A DNA stretch of 64,000 nucleotides from Singulisphaera sp. GP187 (lineage in GTDB: Bacteria; Planctomycetota; Planctomycetia; Isosphaerales; Isosphaeraceae): the NCBI RefSeq assembly GCF_900129635.1, contig NZ_FSRB01000002.1:400727-464726 (forward strand), read 5' to 3'. A program made the translations under genes and the position numbers. Below are positions 29,690 to 39,132 of the stretch, in pieces; within the stretch, counting starts at the first letter, position 1; each line of letters opens with the position of its first letter. The notes under the pieces are model-generated. The model searched no databases. It was not told the DNA's origin and saw only the letters and a list, made by a program, of their open reading frames with translations.

Positions 29690-30937
29690 TCAACCGCCGA
29701 TGGGCAAGGTGAGTACCGGGCCGGCCGTTTTCTCGTCGGATTCCTGGAGCGATAGGATGATCTCGAGAACGGCCAGGACGGAGCGCGAGGTCACGTCGTC
29801 GCGAGGAATGAAGAACCAGTAGCCCCGGTAGTGCACGGCCACTTCGGCGTCGTGGGGGCGGTGCTTCTGGGAGGCAACGAAGAAGTTGCCGGTGGTGACT
29901 CCTGTCCAGTTGAACGGGCGGCCGTCGGGCCCCGGGGTCGTCGGCGCTTCCCCGTCACGGACGTGTTCCTCGGGGACGCAGACTCCCTTGGACAGGAAGG
30001 TCATGACCTGGAGGATCGATCGCAAATTGAGATAGATCGTATCGCCCGCGCCATACGTGCCCAGCGGGCTGCGCTCGGCGTTGGGCTGGAGCTCGGACTT
30101 GATCTTGTAGTGGCTGAGCCCCGGAGTCAGATGAAAGATTTGGGCCAATTCTTCCATCTCGGGGGAGTGGGTGAAGCGAGGGCGGACCTTGAGGATCAGG
30201 TCTTTTTCCCGCTTGTAGAGGGCGAGTCGACCGTCTTGGTTGGTGCGGAAGGCATAGCCGTCCTTGGCCGCGCCCAGCAGGTCGCTCCCTTGCACGAGGC
30301 CTTCGGGGATGGGGCCGGAGGCGGTGTCGTCCGATTCGCTGGTCGAGTATCCGAGCTCCACGCCCCCTTGGTCGTCAATCGCCTCGAGCAACTGGACCCC
30401 GCGGAGGAAGAGGGAATTCTCGTCCGGAACTTTGGGGACCAGGGTCGTGGCCCGGAATGCGTTCGGCACGTCGTTGATGTCGTTCAGGGTCATCCAGAAG
30501 AGCTGGTCGACCCGCGCCCCGGCGTTGACCACGCTGAACAGGTCGGTCGACAACGGGTTGAGCAGCGACTTGGCGACCGCTCGCCCCTGGCGTGGATGAT
30601 AACTCAGGGTCGGCGTGTCGTGCCCCGACAGGCCGACGATCCCGAAGTTCGTCTGGGCCCCGCCCGGCCCTGGGTAGGTGGTCCCGCCCGCCACCTCGAA
30701 CTGGCTCGTGATGTTGGGGAGGTCGATAAAGATGGGCGAGTCGGCGTAACGGAGTCGCACCAGGTTCATCAAGAGCTGCTCGTCGTTCGTGGCCCGCACC
30801 ACTTCGTTGTAGCGCATCCGGGTGGAACGGATGGCCGCAGGGCCGAGGCAGCCACTCGCCGCCATGGAGGCGGCAATCAGGGCCACCCATTGCAAGAATC
30901 CAGGCCGACTCGGAGGTTTGCGTCCTTGCACGCCCAT
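29690..30937 (-). CDS. Conserved lipoprotein of unknown function
   Basis: 415 residues from the ATG at 30937. The earlier in-frame start at 31003 only adds a basic, non-signal stretch. The signal peptide ends in ALIAASMAASGC, a lipobox with Cys near 29. Right after it comes a block I have seen conserved in many outer-membrane bacteria: IRSTRMRYNEVVRATNDEQLLMNLVRLRYADSPIFIDL. The rest has beta-rich segments and ends in YRGYWFFIPRDDVTSRSVLAVLEIILSLQ. No enzymatic motif. Its role is unknown; the anchor suggests the outer or inner membrane surface. It lies downstream of a DUF1559 gene on the same strand (182-bp gap). Confidence 0.8.
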   Translation of the reverse strand: MGVQGRKPPSRPGFLQWVALIAASMAASGCLGPAAIRSTRMRYNEVVRATNDEQLLMNLVRLRYADSPIFIDLPNITSQFEVAGGTTYPGPGGAQTNFGIVGLSGHDTPTLSYHPRQGRAVAKSLLNPLSTDLFSVVNAGARVDQLFWMTLNDINDVPNAFRATTLVPKVPDENSLFLRGVQLLEAIDDQGGVELGYSTSESDDTASGPIPEGLVQGSDLLGAAKDGYAFRTNQDGRLALYKREKDLILKVRPRFTHSPEMEELAQIFHLTPGLSHYKIKSELQPNAERSPLGTYGAGDTIYLNLRSILQVMTFLSKGVCVPEEHVRDGEAPTTPGPDGRPFNWTGVTTGNFFVASQKHRPHDAEVAVHYRGYWFFIPRDDVTSRSVLAVLEIILSLQESDEKTAGPVLTLPIGG

Positions 30938-31119
30938 AAAGCCTCGACCGGCCCGTCCGGCCGTGCCTTTCCCCTTTGAACGCGGGACCTCCCGGCATCT
31001 CACTCGGTTTATTTGTCGGCCGCAAATCCGGGAGACTTGACGAAATCGTTAAGGTTGCCGTCGGATGGCCCCAGCGCTTGTCGGGTGGCCCGTGCTCGCC
31101 CGACAAGACAGAGAGGCGC

Positions 31120-32208
31120 TCAGTAGGAATCGGCGCTGATCACTTCGCCACTGCTCCGGGTGCCGAGTGCCCACCAGGTATTGAGGTTGATCGAGTCCTT
31201 GATGAATTTGACGCTGCCGTCGCCGAACAGGGTGTTGACGCCGCCGGAGTGGTTGCTGGTGGCGTTGGCGAAGTTCACCCCGTTGGCGCCGCCGGGCCAG
31301 CCGCCGCCGCCGTAAAACGTGCAGGTGTTGAAGGCGTACTGCTTCGAGTTCGGTGGGACGATGGTGTTGAACAGCGTGAAGCCGGCGACGCCGAAGCCCC
31401 AGAGGTAGCCTCGCGTGTTCACGATGTTCGCGGGATTGCCGGCCTTCCAGGCCGTGGCACAGCCATCGAGGTTGCTCATGGCTTGAGGCACATTCATGGA
31501 AACATCAACGCTTTTGCCGCCCCACTGCGGGGTGCCGCCGGAGCCGACGATGCCGTTGCCGCGCGTGGCCGTCTGTTGCGGGGCGCCGACGATCGATTCG
31601 GCGAATGCGATCGTATTCGAGCTGCCGTCGGTGCAATCGCGAATGCCGTACGAGAACATGTAGGAAAAGAGGCCGGTGCTGGACGTTCCCCCTTGGCCGT
31701 TGTCGCCGGGGATATAAGTGGTTCCGGTCGAGGCGTGGTAGCTGTTGACGTTGGCGTTATCGTTGTTCATCGACCAGCCCGACAAGCCGCCGGAGCCCGC
31801 ATTGCCGTCGGACGGGCAGAGAAAGCTCGCGATCTTCGACACCAGGCCGGTGGCATTGGCCGCCGCGCTGCCGGCTTGCGAGAAGTTGATCGCGTGGTAG
31901 ACCGCCGTCTGCTCGAGGTTCCCCAACATCTCCGCCTGCGGGCTGAACCCGTCCCAACTCACGCAGGGGCCGGAACTGCTCTGGCCGGTGCACGCGTTGC
32001 CGAGCGGGAAGCAGTCGTTGACGGAGTGGTAGTTGTGCAATGCCAAGCCAATCTGCTTCAAGTTGTTGACGCACTGGGAGCGGCGAGCCGCTTCGCGGGC
32101 CGCCTGCACCGCGGGGAGGAGCAATGCGATCAAGACGGCGATGATGGCGATGACGACCAGCAGCTCGATGAGCGTGAAGCCATGCTGACGGCGGATTTGC
32201 GCATTCAT
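31120..32208 (-). CDS. DUF1559 type II/IV prepilin-like protein
   Basis: 362 residues. The N-terminal prepilin signal [24 protein letters not shown] is followed by [25 protein letters not shown]. The DUF1559 body has [17 protein letters not shown] and the C-terminal [21 protein letters not shown] (H-x9-DG), ending in GEVISADSY, almost the same tail as the copy at 17788. It is exported and probably processed by prepilin peptidase. A small lipoprotein gene lies 232 bp upstream on the same strand, and a hairpin repeat lies between them. Confidence 0.93.
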   Translation of the reverse strand: MNAQIRRQHGFTLIELLVVIAIIAVLIALLLPAVQAAREAARRSQCVNNLKQIGLALHNYHSVNDCFPLGNACTGQSSSGPCVSWDGFSPQAEMLGNLEQTAVYHAINFSQAGSAAANATGLVSKIASFLCPSDGNAGSGGLSGWSMNNDNANVNSYHASTGTTYIPGDNGQGGTSSTGLFSYMFSYGIRDCTDGSSNTIAFAESIVGAPQQTATRGNGIVGSGGTPQWGGKSVDVSMNVPQAMSNLDGCATAWKAGNPANIVNTRGYLWGFGVAGFTLFNTIVPPNSKQYAFNTCTFYGGGGWPGGANGVNFANATSNHSGGVNTLFGDGSVKFIKDSINLNTWWALGTRSSGEVISADSY

Positions 32209-32314
32209 TTCGATTGCTCCTTGAGAGGTTCAGAGATCGATGTCCCACCCTCAGTCGTTGGTCTCGGTTTTCTTTGATTTTTCTGATGGGCAACCGCGGG
32301 AATGGATAGGCCGT

Positions 32315-32396
32315 TGGGTGCCACGGGTTGTACCCAACCCGTGAGCGATCGCCCAGGTTTTTTGGCTTACGGGTTGAGTACAACCCGTGGCACCCA
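32315..32396. repeat. 28-bp inverted repeat between lipoprotein and DUF1559 genes
   Basis: Arms 32315-32342 and 32369-32396 are inverted copies with one mismatch (TGGGTGCCACGGGTTGTAC..., loop 26 nt). The arm itself is internally palindromic (ACGGGTTG/CAACCCGT). It resembles a dispersed REP-like element and could also fold in the mRNA. Confidence 0.85.
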
Positions 32397-32440
32397 GGGC
32401 TTGCACATGATTCAATGCAAAGAAGGACAGCTCCACCTGC

Positions 32441-32668
32441 TTACCGATTCGGTCTTCGTTTCTTGGCACCCTTCTGGATATCTGCCTGATGCTTTTTGTT
32501 GTTCTCACCGATCCGCTGAATCCCTTCGATGCGGTTTTTCGGCGCCGGTTGCACGGTCGCCGACTCGGCGGGAGCGGACCCTCCGCAACCGTTCAGCAGC
32601 ATCAGAACAGCGCCCAGCGAGAGAGCGATGAGGCCGCGGGAGAGGAACACGATGCGGCGGCTTTGCAC
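32441..32668 (-). CDS. Small lipoprotein upstream of DUF1559 gene
   Basis: 75 residues with a GTG start, fixed by a strong AGGAGG 6 nt upstream. The signal peptide (GLIALSLGAVLMLLNGCGG) has a lipobox LLNGC. The mature part is short and basic: APKNRIEGIQRIGENNKKHQADIQKGAKKRR. It resembles in layout, not clearly in sequence, the 82-residue lipoprotein at 24423, which also precedes a DUF1559 gene. Function unknown. Confidence 0.8.
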   Translation of the reverse strand: MQSRRIVFLSRGLIALSLGAVLMLLNGCGGSAPAESATVQPAPKNRIEGIQRIGENNKKHQADIQKGAKKRRPNR

Positions 32669-32950
32669 GGCAAACCTCCTGGCGAGAAAAAAAAGGGATC
32701 GCGATCGGCCCGAGCCGGTGTTTCGGTCGACAGTGCCACGAAATCGTGCTGCGCGAACCTGGGACGCACGCCTCAATCGAGAGAGAGCCGCGAACGCTCG
32801 CGCCGGATCTGTTTTGATTCGTGGGCGGAAACGCCCCGCCCTTTGCCTTGACCTTTGCCCGAACCGCGAAGCTGCCGAGCACGACTTCAGAGGGCAACTC
32901 ACGGAGTTCGGATCTGGGGGCGGAGATGCAGGGTGACTACCCTGTTGAGG

Positions 32951-33169
32951 TAAGTACCCCCCGGCTTGAAAAAAGCTGACAGCAATTGTTCGCGGCCGGG
33001 AAAAAATGATCGGAGGTGGGGTCGCGGGTCTCCCTTTCCAAGGCGGAGCGGCCCACAATGGAATCGGGTCGGGCCGCCATCGACTCCGGTCATGACCCGT
33101 CCGAATCTCGGGCGGAAGCAAGAACGGGCGGGGGCAGGTGTCAGGTTTCTCCTCTTCGGGGGGTACTTA
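32951..33169. promoter_or_regulatory. Separated 13-bp inverted pair upstream of sigma/kinase operon
   Basis: TAAGTACCCCCCG (32951-32963) is the perfect reverse complement of CGGGGGGTACTTA (33157-33169). The second copy ends four bases before the sigma-factor ATG and covers its likely G-rich ribosome-binding site, so pairing could mask translation. No gene lies in the 505-bp gap 32669-33173. The regulatory role is an inference. Confidence 0.4.
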
Positions 33170-33173
33170 TCCC

Positions 33174-33797
33174 ATGACGGACGCTCCCCATCTCCGGACC
33201 AGTGCCACACTGCTGGGGAGGTTGCGCCATCAGCCCACGGACCAGGTGGCCTGGGGCGAGTTCGTCGACCGCTACGGCCCTGAAATCTACGGCTGGTGCC
33301 GGCGCTGGAATTTGCAGGACGCGGATGCCAAGGACGTGACTCAGGCCGTCATGGCGGCACTCTGCAGTAAAATGAAGACGTTTACTTATGATCGAAATCT
33401 CAGCTTTCGCGGTTGGCTGCGGACCTTGACCCATCACACCTGGAGCGACCTGGTCACACGGCGACGACCCACCGCGCTGGGGGGTGATCGTGGCGGCGAG
33501 GGGGATTCAGGGTGGCTCGAGTCGATCGAGGCCCGCGACGATTTGCTCGTGCGGCTCGACGAGCAGTTCGACCGGGAACTGCTCGAGGAGGCTTCGTTTC
33601 GGGTCAGGCTGCGCGTCGAGCCGCACACGTGGGAGGCGTTCCGGCTCACGGCGATCGAGGGACTCGCCGGCGCGGTGGTGGCCGAGCAGCTCGGGATGAA
33701 GGTCGCCACGGTCTTCAAGGCCAAGAGCAAGGTACAGCGGATGCTTCGCGAGGAGATCGGCCAGCTTGAGGGGACCGACCCCGCGGGCACTGAGTGA
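33174..33797 (+). CDS. ECF-type sigma factor, first gene of sigma/kinase operon
   Basis: 207 residues from the ATG at 33174. Region 2: WGEFVDRYGPEIYGWCRRWNLQDADAKDVTQAVMAALCSKMKTFTYD and FRGWLRTLTHHTWSDLV. Region 4: a helix-turn-helix (LTAIEGLAGAVVAEQLGMKVATVFKAKSKVQRMLREEIG). Between them is a longer linker than in classic ECFs. It belongs to the planctomycete/verrucomicrobial ECF type often linked to Ser/Thr kinases. The kinase gene begins 33 bp after its stop, so the two are almost surely one operon and functionally coupled. Confidence 0.9.
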   Translation: MTDAPHLRTSATLLGRLRHQPTDQVAWGEFVDRYGPEIYGWCRRWNLQDADAKDVTQAVMAALCSKMKTFTYDRNLSFRGWLRTLTHHTWSDLVTRRRPTALGGDRGGEGDSGWLESIEARDDLLVRLDEQFDRELLEEASFRVRLRVEPHTWEAFRLTAIEGLAGAVVAEQLGMKVATVFKAKSKVQRMLREEIGQLEGTDPAGTE

Positions 33798-33830
33798 GTG
33801 CGGTGAGGACTCGGGCCGGGGACTTTTGAA

Positions 33831-36800
33831 ATGTTTAAGACTTGCCCATCGTCGGAACAACTCCGCGAGCTGCTGGCCGACCAACTGGGCGAAGCGCAAG
33901 ATCATTCGATCGCAGATCATGTCGAGGGATGTTCACTCTGTCAGGAGTCTCTGGAACGACTGACCGACACGGCCGTCCAGCCCGGGCGCCGGCTGCCACG
34001 GCTCGGGCGTTCCCGAGTTCGGGGCGACCGCAACGTCGACGTTGACACCGGCTTTCTCCACTCCCTGAAGAGCGACCCCCCGGCCGGCCTCTTCTTTGGC
34101 GAGAGTTCTTCGAGATCCGAGCCGCCGGGGAGCCCTGAAGTCGGCGACGACCGGCCGGCCCCGGACGGTTACGAACTGCTGGGCGAGTTGGGGCGCGGCG
34201 GTATGGGGGTGGTCTACAAGGCCCGCCACTGCCGACTCGGTCGCCCGGTCGCGCTCAAGATGCTTCTCTCAGGCGCCAACGCCGCCCCCAGGGAACTCGA
34301 CCGTTTCCGCCGGGAGGCGGAGTCGGTCGCCCGGCTCCAGCACCCGAACATCGTACAGATTTATGAGGTTGGGGAGTACGACGGGCGGCCCTTCCTGGCC
34401 TTGGAGTTGGTCGAAGGGGAGAGCCTGGCCCAGCTCATCGTCGAGAATCCCCAGTCGCCCCGCCGCTCGGCGGAGCTGGTCGGAACGCTGGCAGGCGCGA
34501 TCCACGCGGCCCACCGAGTCGGGATCATCCACCGCGACTTGAAACCGGCCAACGTGTTGCTGACCGGCTCGGGCCTCCCCAAGATCACCGACTTCGGGCT
34601 GGCGAAGTGGCTCGACGGCGAGGCAGCGTACCCGACCCTGACCGAACAGTTCCTGGGGACGCCGAGCTACATGGCGCCCGAGCAGGCCGTGCGCCAGCGG
34701 ACCCCGGCCGTCCGCCCGGGCCTGGATTCGGGGCCGACGGCGGCGGCCGATATTTACAGTCTGGGGGCGATTCTCTACGAGATGCTCACCGGGCGCCCGC
34801 CGTTTCGGGCGGGGACGCCGCTGGAGACCGTGCTCCAGGTCTTGCACGAGGAACCGGTGCCGCCGACCCGGCTGCGGCCGAACGTGCCCCGAGACCTGGA
34901 GACGATCTGTCTGAAGTGCCTGGAAAAGAGCGTGTCGCGGCGCTATCACACGGCCCTGGAACTCGCCGACGATCTCGAACGGTTCCTGAACTTTGAACCC
35001 GTCCGGGCCCGCCCGCTTTCCGCGCCGGCGCGGGTCTGGCGGTGGTGCCTTCGCAAGACGCCGCTGGCCATCGCCTTGGGCTTGGCGGCGGCCGCGCTCG
35101 CAACCACGATCGGCCTCTCGATCAGTCTGGCCGTTTATCATTACCGGGCGGCCTCGCACCTTGGCAAGGCGTTGCACGAGGTCCAGACGCGGCAACGCGC
35201 CGTCGACCAGCAGGCGTCCCACCTGGCGTACGAGCACGGTCAGGCCCTGGCCGAACAGGGAGACGTGGCCCAAGGAATGCTCTGGCTCGTCCGCGGCCTG
35301 AAGAGCGCCAGCCTCGCCCACGACGCCAACCTCGAGCGTGCCTTCAGGTTGAACCTCTCCGGTTGGATGCCGCGAATTCACCCGCTCCGGGTCCGGTTCG
35401 AGCACCCCGGCCCGATCCAGGCCGTGGCGTATCGTCCCGACGGCCGCACCATCGCGGTCGGGGGCGACGATAGCTCGGTCCGGCTCCGCGACGCCGCCAC
35501 GGGCAACCCCCTCGGCGCTCCGTTGCCGCACCCGATGAAGGTCGGGGCGCTGGCGTTCAGCCCCGACGGCCGCACCCTCCTGACCGGCTGCGACGATGGG
35601 GGCGTCCGGCTTTGGAGTGTCAGGACCGGCGAACCGGCGGGTCCGGAGTTCTATCAAACCGAGGCGGTGCTCGGCGTGGCGTTCAGCCCGGACGGCCGGG
35701 TTGCGGTGACGGGAAGCACCGACAAGACCGCGCGGCTCTGGGACCTGTCGACCGGTGAGCCGATCGGCCAGCCGATGATCCATGGGAATTTGATCACGTC
35801 GGTGGCGTTCAGCCCCGACGGCCGGACCGTCATGACCGGCAGTTGGGACAAGACGGCAAGGCTCTGGGACGCCGCCACCGGGAGCCCGGTCGGCCACCCC
35901 CTGAGCCACCGGGACTGGGTCTCATCGGTGGCGTACAGTCCCGACGGCCGGACGATCTTGACGGGTTGCTATGACCGCACGGCCCGCCTCTGGGACTTCG
36001 CGAGCGGCCGGCCAATCGGCCATCCACTGCGGCACCAGCATTGCGTCCACAACGCGATCTTCAGTCCCGACGGCAAGCGAATCCTGACCGGCTCCTTCGA
36101 CGGCATCGCCCGGATCTGGGACACCGCCTCCGGCGATCCCATCGGCCCGCCGATCCGACATCGGCACACAGTCTCGTCGGTGGCGTTCAGCCCGGACGGC
36201 CGCAATGTGTTGACCGCCGGTTTCGACAGAACGGTCCTGATCTCCGAGGTTGCGACCCCCTTTGGCCGTTCGTTTTCTCATGACGGATTCATCCGTGCGG
36301 TGCTTTTCAGCCCCGACGGCCGGACGATTCTGTCCGCAAGCCAGGACCACACCGCGCGGCTCTGGGATGCGGCGACCGGCGCGCCGATCGGGGCGCCGCT
36401 GGTCCACAGCGAGGAGGTCGAATCGATCGCGTTCAGTCCCGACGGCCGCACGGTTTTGACCGGCAGCTTCGATCACACCGCGCGGCTCTGGGACGCCGTG
36501 ACGGGTGAGCCGATCGGGGCTCCGCTCCGTCACGAGGACCGGGTCCAGACCGTGGCGTTCAGCCCGAAGGGGGACACCGTGCTGACCGGGAGCGAAGACA
36601 AGACGGCCCGGCTCTGGTCGGCCAAGTCGGGCGAGCCGCTCGGAGCTCCGTTACGCCACGAGGCGTGGGTCAGGGCCGTGGCGTACAGCCCCGACGGCCG
36701 GTACATCGCGACCGGCAGCGACGACAAGACGGCCCGGCTCTGGGACACCCTCCGCAAGCAACCGGTCGGTCCCCCCTTCCAGCACCGGGGCAGGGTCATG

Positions 36801-37391
36801 GCCGTGACGTTCAGCCCCGACGGCAAGACCCTGCTGACGGGGAGCGACGACATGAAGGCACGCCTCTGGGACACCGCCTCGGGCAAGATGCACGTCCTCC
36901 CGCTTCAGCACGACGGCCCGGTCTCGGTCGCCGCCTTCAGCCCCGACGGCCGGATCGTGATCACAGGCGGCTGGGACCGCATGGCCCGGCTCTGGGACGC
37001 GGCGACGGGCGTGCCGATCACCCCGCCTCTGCGGCACGATGGAACCCTCCGGGCCCTCTCGATCAGCCGGGATGGGAAGACCGTGCTCACCGGCAGTTAC
37101 GACCGCACGGCCCGGCTCTGGGAAGCGGCCACGGGGAAGCCGATCGGCCCGGCGTTCCACCACGAGAACCAGGTCTGGTTCGTGGTGTTCAGCCCCGACG
37201 GCCGCACCGTGCTCTCGGGCGGCCAGGAGAACACGGCCCACCTCTGGAATGTGCCCAAGGCCATGACGGGCTCAATCCGGCAAGTCGAGCGCTCGATCCA
37301 GGTTGCCACTGGGATGGAACTCCTCGATGACGGGTCGCTTCGAATTCTCGACTCCGCCGAATGGAACGAACGCCGAACCCGTTCGGATTGA
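33831..37391 (+). CDS. Ser/Thr kinase with N-terminal zinc anti-sigma motif and C-terminal WD40 repeats
   Basis: 1186 residues. Residues 1-45 hold HVEGCSLC, an H-x3-C-x2-C pattern (His 30, Cys 34, Cys 37) like that of zinc-binding anti-sigma domains. The kinase domain spans about 113-390: GRGGMGVVYK loop, VALKML lysine, HRDLKPANVLL, DFGLAKW, GTPSYMAPEQ. A membrane helix lies near 407-435 (LAIALGLAAAALATTIGLSISLAV), then a short helical link. From about 515 to the end there are some 15-17 WD40 blades with the recurrent FSPDGRT and ARLWD signatures. The kinase side is probably cytosolic and the propeller outside. With the sigma gene 33 bp upstream, it likely controls that sigma factor by binding and phosphorylation; this is inferred. 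Confidence 0.92.
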   Translation: MFKTCPSSEQLRELLADQLGEAQDHSIADHVEGCSLCQESLERLTDTAVQPGRRLPRLGRSRVRGDRNVDVDTGFLHSLKSDPPAGLFFGESSSRSEPPGSPEVGDDRPAPDGYELLGELGRGGMGVVYKARHCRLGRPVALKMLLSGANAAPRELDRFRREAESVARLQHPNIVQIYEVGEYDGRPFLALELVEGESLAQLIVENPQSPRRSAELVGTLAGAIHAAHRVGIIHRDLKPANVLLTGSGLPKITDFGLAKWLDGEAAYPTLTEQFLGTPSYMAPEQAVRQRTPAVRPGLDSGPTAAADIYSLGAILYEMLTGRPPFRAGTPLETVLQVLHEEPVPPTRLRPNVPRDLETICLKCLEKSVSRRYHTALELADDLERFLNFEPVRARPLSAPARVWRWCLRKTPLAIALGLAAAALATTIGLSISLAVYHYRAASHLGKALHEVQTRQRAVDQQASHLAYEHGQALAEQGDVAQGMLWLVRGLKSASLAHDANLERAFRLNLSGWMPRIHPLRVRFEHPGPIQAVAYRPDGRTIAVGGDDSSVRLRDAATGNPLGAPLPHPMKVGALAFSPDGRTLLTGCDDGGVRLWSVRTGEPAGPEFYQTEAVLGVAFSPDGRVAVTGSTDKTARLWDLSTGEPIGQPMIHGNLITSVAFSPDGRTVMTGSWDKTARLWDAATGSPVGHPLSHRDWVSSVAYSPDGRTILTGCYDRTARLWDFASGRPIGHPLRHQHCVHNAIFSPDGKRILTGSFDGIARIWDTASGDPIGPPIRHRHTVSSVAFSPDGRNVLTAGFDRTVLISEVATPFGRSFSHDGFIRAVLFSPDGRTILSASQDHTARLWDAATGAPIGAPLVHSEEVESIAFSPDGRTVLTGSFDHTARLWDAVTGEPIGAPLRHEDRVQTVAFSPKGDTVLTGSEDKTARLWSAKSGEPLGAPLRHEAWVRAVAYSPDGRYIATGSDDKTARLWDTLRKQPVGPPFQHRGRVMAVTFSPDGKTLLTGSDDMKARLWDTASGKMHVLPLQHDGPVSVAAFSPDGRIVITGGWDRMARLWDAATGVPITPPLRHDGTLRALSISRDGKTVLTGSYDRTARLWEAATGKPIGPAFHHENQVWFVVFSPDGRTVLSGGQENTAHLWNVPKAMTGSIRQVERSIQVATGMELLDDGSLRILDSAEWNERRTRSD

Positions 37392-37447
37392 GAGCCCGCG
37401 CCATTCGCGGGTCCCTCTCCGCAAGGCGAGAGGTCCCCGCTTAAGGC

Positions 37448-38017
37448 TTATCGAATCGGCGGCTTCAGATTCAAGGTGAGGGTCAAACTGCCGCCAATCG
37501 GGCTGGGGGTCGTGATCGACCGAGCGGTATTCTTACCGAACAGGGCGTTGGCCGTGCCGATCCCCCGGAGGTTGCTGTAGGCGCCCGTCCCACTCACGAT
37601 CGAGGCGTGCAGGGCGAACCGCGCATTGGGGATCTGGCCGTTGCCCCCCGATCCTGTCAGTTGAACGGTGATGCTCCCCTTGGCGTTGCTGATCTTGACG
37701 GTGCCTTGGATATCCGGCTGGTTCGGCAGCCGAAACCCGCCGAAATTGAGCGTGCCGGTCATGGTGCTACGGCCCAGCCCTTGAATTTTCCCCGCGCCGT
37801 TGAGGTTGACTTGCAGTGGGGCATCCGCTGCTCGATTATCCTGGTCGGTGGCAAGATATCTTCCGGTCAACGTCCCCGAGGTCGCGGAAAGGCGATTTTC
37901 GGTCGCGAGGCTGGTCACTTCTGGCTGGACCAGCGGCCGGACGGTCGTCGCACTCATCGTGATCCGGGATTCGAGGCTGTTCGCCGCCGGGCGAAAGGCG
38001 CGGGATTTCTGGCTCAT
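37448..38017 (-). CDS. Secreted 'LESR'-type protein, function unknown
   Basis: 189 residues from the ATG at 38017. The start MSQKSRAFRPAANSLESRITMSATT carries the basic stretch and L-E-x-R motif found at the N terminus of many planctomycete extracellular proteins. Longer in-frame upstream extensions lack this logic. The remainder is Gly/Thr/Ser-rich and beta-like: LTGRYLATDQDN, GTLNFGGFRLPNQPDIQG, GSITVQLTGSGGNG, SGTGAYSNLRGIGTANALFG. There are no Cys residues and no catalytic motif. Convergent with the WD40 kinase gene, 56 bp away. Probable cell-surface or secreted protein. Confidence 0.7.
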   Translation of the reverse strand: MSQKSRAFRPAANSLESRITMSATTVRPLVQPEVTSLATENRLSATSGTLTGRYLATDQDNRAADAPLQVNLNGAGKIQGLGRSTMTGTLNFGGFRLPNQPDIQGTVKISNAKGSITVQLTGSGGNGQIPNARFALHASIVSGTGAYSNLRGIGTANALFGKNTARSITTPSPIGGSLTLTLNLKPPIR

Positions 38018-38549
38018 CGTTCGGTGACTCGCGAGAGATCGTGATGGGAAGTTGCGGCAAGGCAGCGGGTCCACTCGAACACCGCCGTGTCCTTCCGCCT
38101 GCCACTGGATATCGGGAATCACGCCTTGGAGACGACATCCAAAACAAGCGATCTCAGATGGCGGCGACCGATTCATGATTGCGTGAGCCTCGGAACCGAT
38201 GTCCAAGAGCCCCTCGCTTTGCGACAGCGATTTTCGCTCGCCTGAAAGGCGAGCGGGGAGCGGATCGCTCCCTGTCTTTGTGAAGACGTGTTCCATCGGC
38301 GTGTCGCGCGGATTGCACCCAAGATTTCCGTGCGCCACCCGACGGTAAACCGCTGGAGGGATTCGTTTTCACCCGAGCTCGCGACCAGACGGCCGGCAAG
38401 GGCGAGCCACCGCGAATTCTGGCCGTGGTCGCCGAACTCGTCAATGCGGAATTGCGAAATGCGTGTCTTGCTTTTTTGATCTTTAATAGAGTCGTCGAAG
38501 TGTTTTAGTGAGTTTGTGTGTTTTTGACCGTACGGGTTGACATGTTGCG
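38018..38549. other. Repeat-rich intergenic region
   Basis: About 530 bp. It holds a single copy of the palindromic repeat also found inside pfa3 (about 38229-38278) and a lone right-end TIR of the MITE family (GTGCGCCAcCCGACGGTAAACCGCTG, about 38330-38355). No gene was recognised. Confidence 0.65.
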
Positions 38550-39029
38550 TTAACTTGGTAACGAAGCGAGGGTTGTCGAGGCGGCTTTCGTGACGTCCGG
38601 CAACGCCGCGAACAGGGCGTTCCAGGTTCCGTCCGGGAGGGTGCGTCGCATCCGTTCCTGGGCCATTAACCAGGCCGGGCGGGCCTGCTCGACCTTTGCT
38701 TTCCCCGCCACGGTGATCGCGACCAGCTTCTCCCTGCGGTCGGCTCCGGCGCGGATTGTCACCCAACCGCGCTTCTCGAGGGGGCGGAGGCTGCGGGTCA
38801 GGGTCGTCGCGTCGAGAGACGCCATCTCGCCCAAATCGCCTTGACGTATCTCGCCCACCCGGTCGAGCAGCCTGAGCAACGAGTGCTGGGTGGATCGCAG
38901 GCCGGTCTCCCGGAGTTCCGCGTCGTAGATCCGGGTCACGGCGCGGGCGGCCTGCCGCAGCGCCGCGCAGAGGCATGGCGTCACGGTCGGTTGAGGCTTC
39001 CCGAGGATCGGCTGGTTGACGTCTTCCAT
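38550..39029 (-). CDS. MarR-family transcriptional regulator
   Basis: 159 residues from the ATG at 39029. Winged-helix layout: CAALRQAARAVTRIYDAELRETGLRSTQHSLLRLLDRVGEIRQGDLGEMASLDATTLTRSLRPLEKRGWVTI, followed by the wing AGADRREKLVAITVAGKAKVEQARPAW, typical MarR features (ADRRE corresponds to the D-x-R-x wing motif). It acts as a dimer on a palindrome. The gene is divergent from a short-chain dehydrogenase, and a palindrome lies immediately in front of its own start, suggesting autorepression and control of the dehydrogenase. The ligand is unknown. Confidence 0.9.
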   Translation of the reverse strand: MEDVNQPILGKPQPTVTPCLCAALRQAARAVTRIYDAELRETGLRSTQHSLLRLLDRVGEIRQGDLGEMASLDATTLTRSLRPLEKRGWVTIRAGADRREKLVAITVAGKAKVEQARPAWLMAQERMRRTLPDGTWNALFAALPDVTKAASTTLASLPS

Positions 39030-39030
39030 A

Positions 39031-39050
39031 TTATCTGTATATGCAGGTAA
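39031..39050. promoter_or_regulatory. Palindromic operator candidate for the MarR regulator
   Basis: TTATCTGTATATGCAGGTAA is an imperfect palindrome (8 of 10 positions pair). It sits one base upstream of the marR start and 83 bp upstream of the dehydrogenase start. Size and AT-rich centre fit MarR operators. Confidence 0.6.
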
Positions 39051-39132
39051 AACCTGCCGGTCAAGAGGGCCGGCACGATCCGAAGCCTGCCACGGAATCG
39101 CGTTCCGACCTTCAAGAATGAGGAGCATCGCC

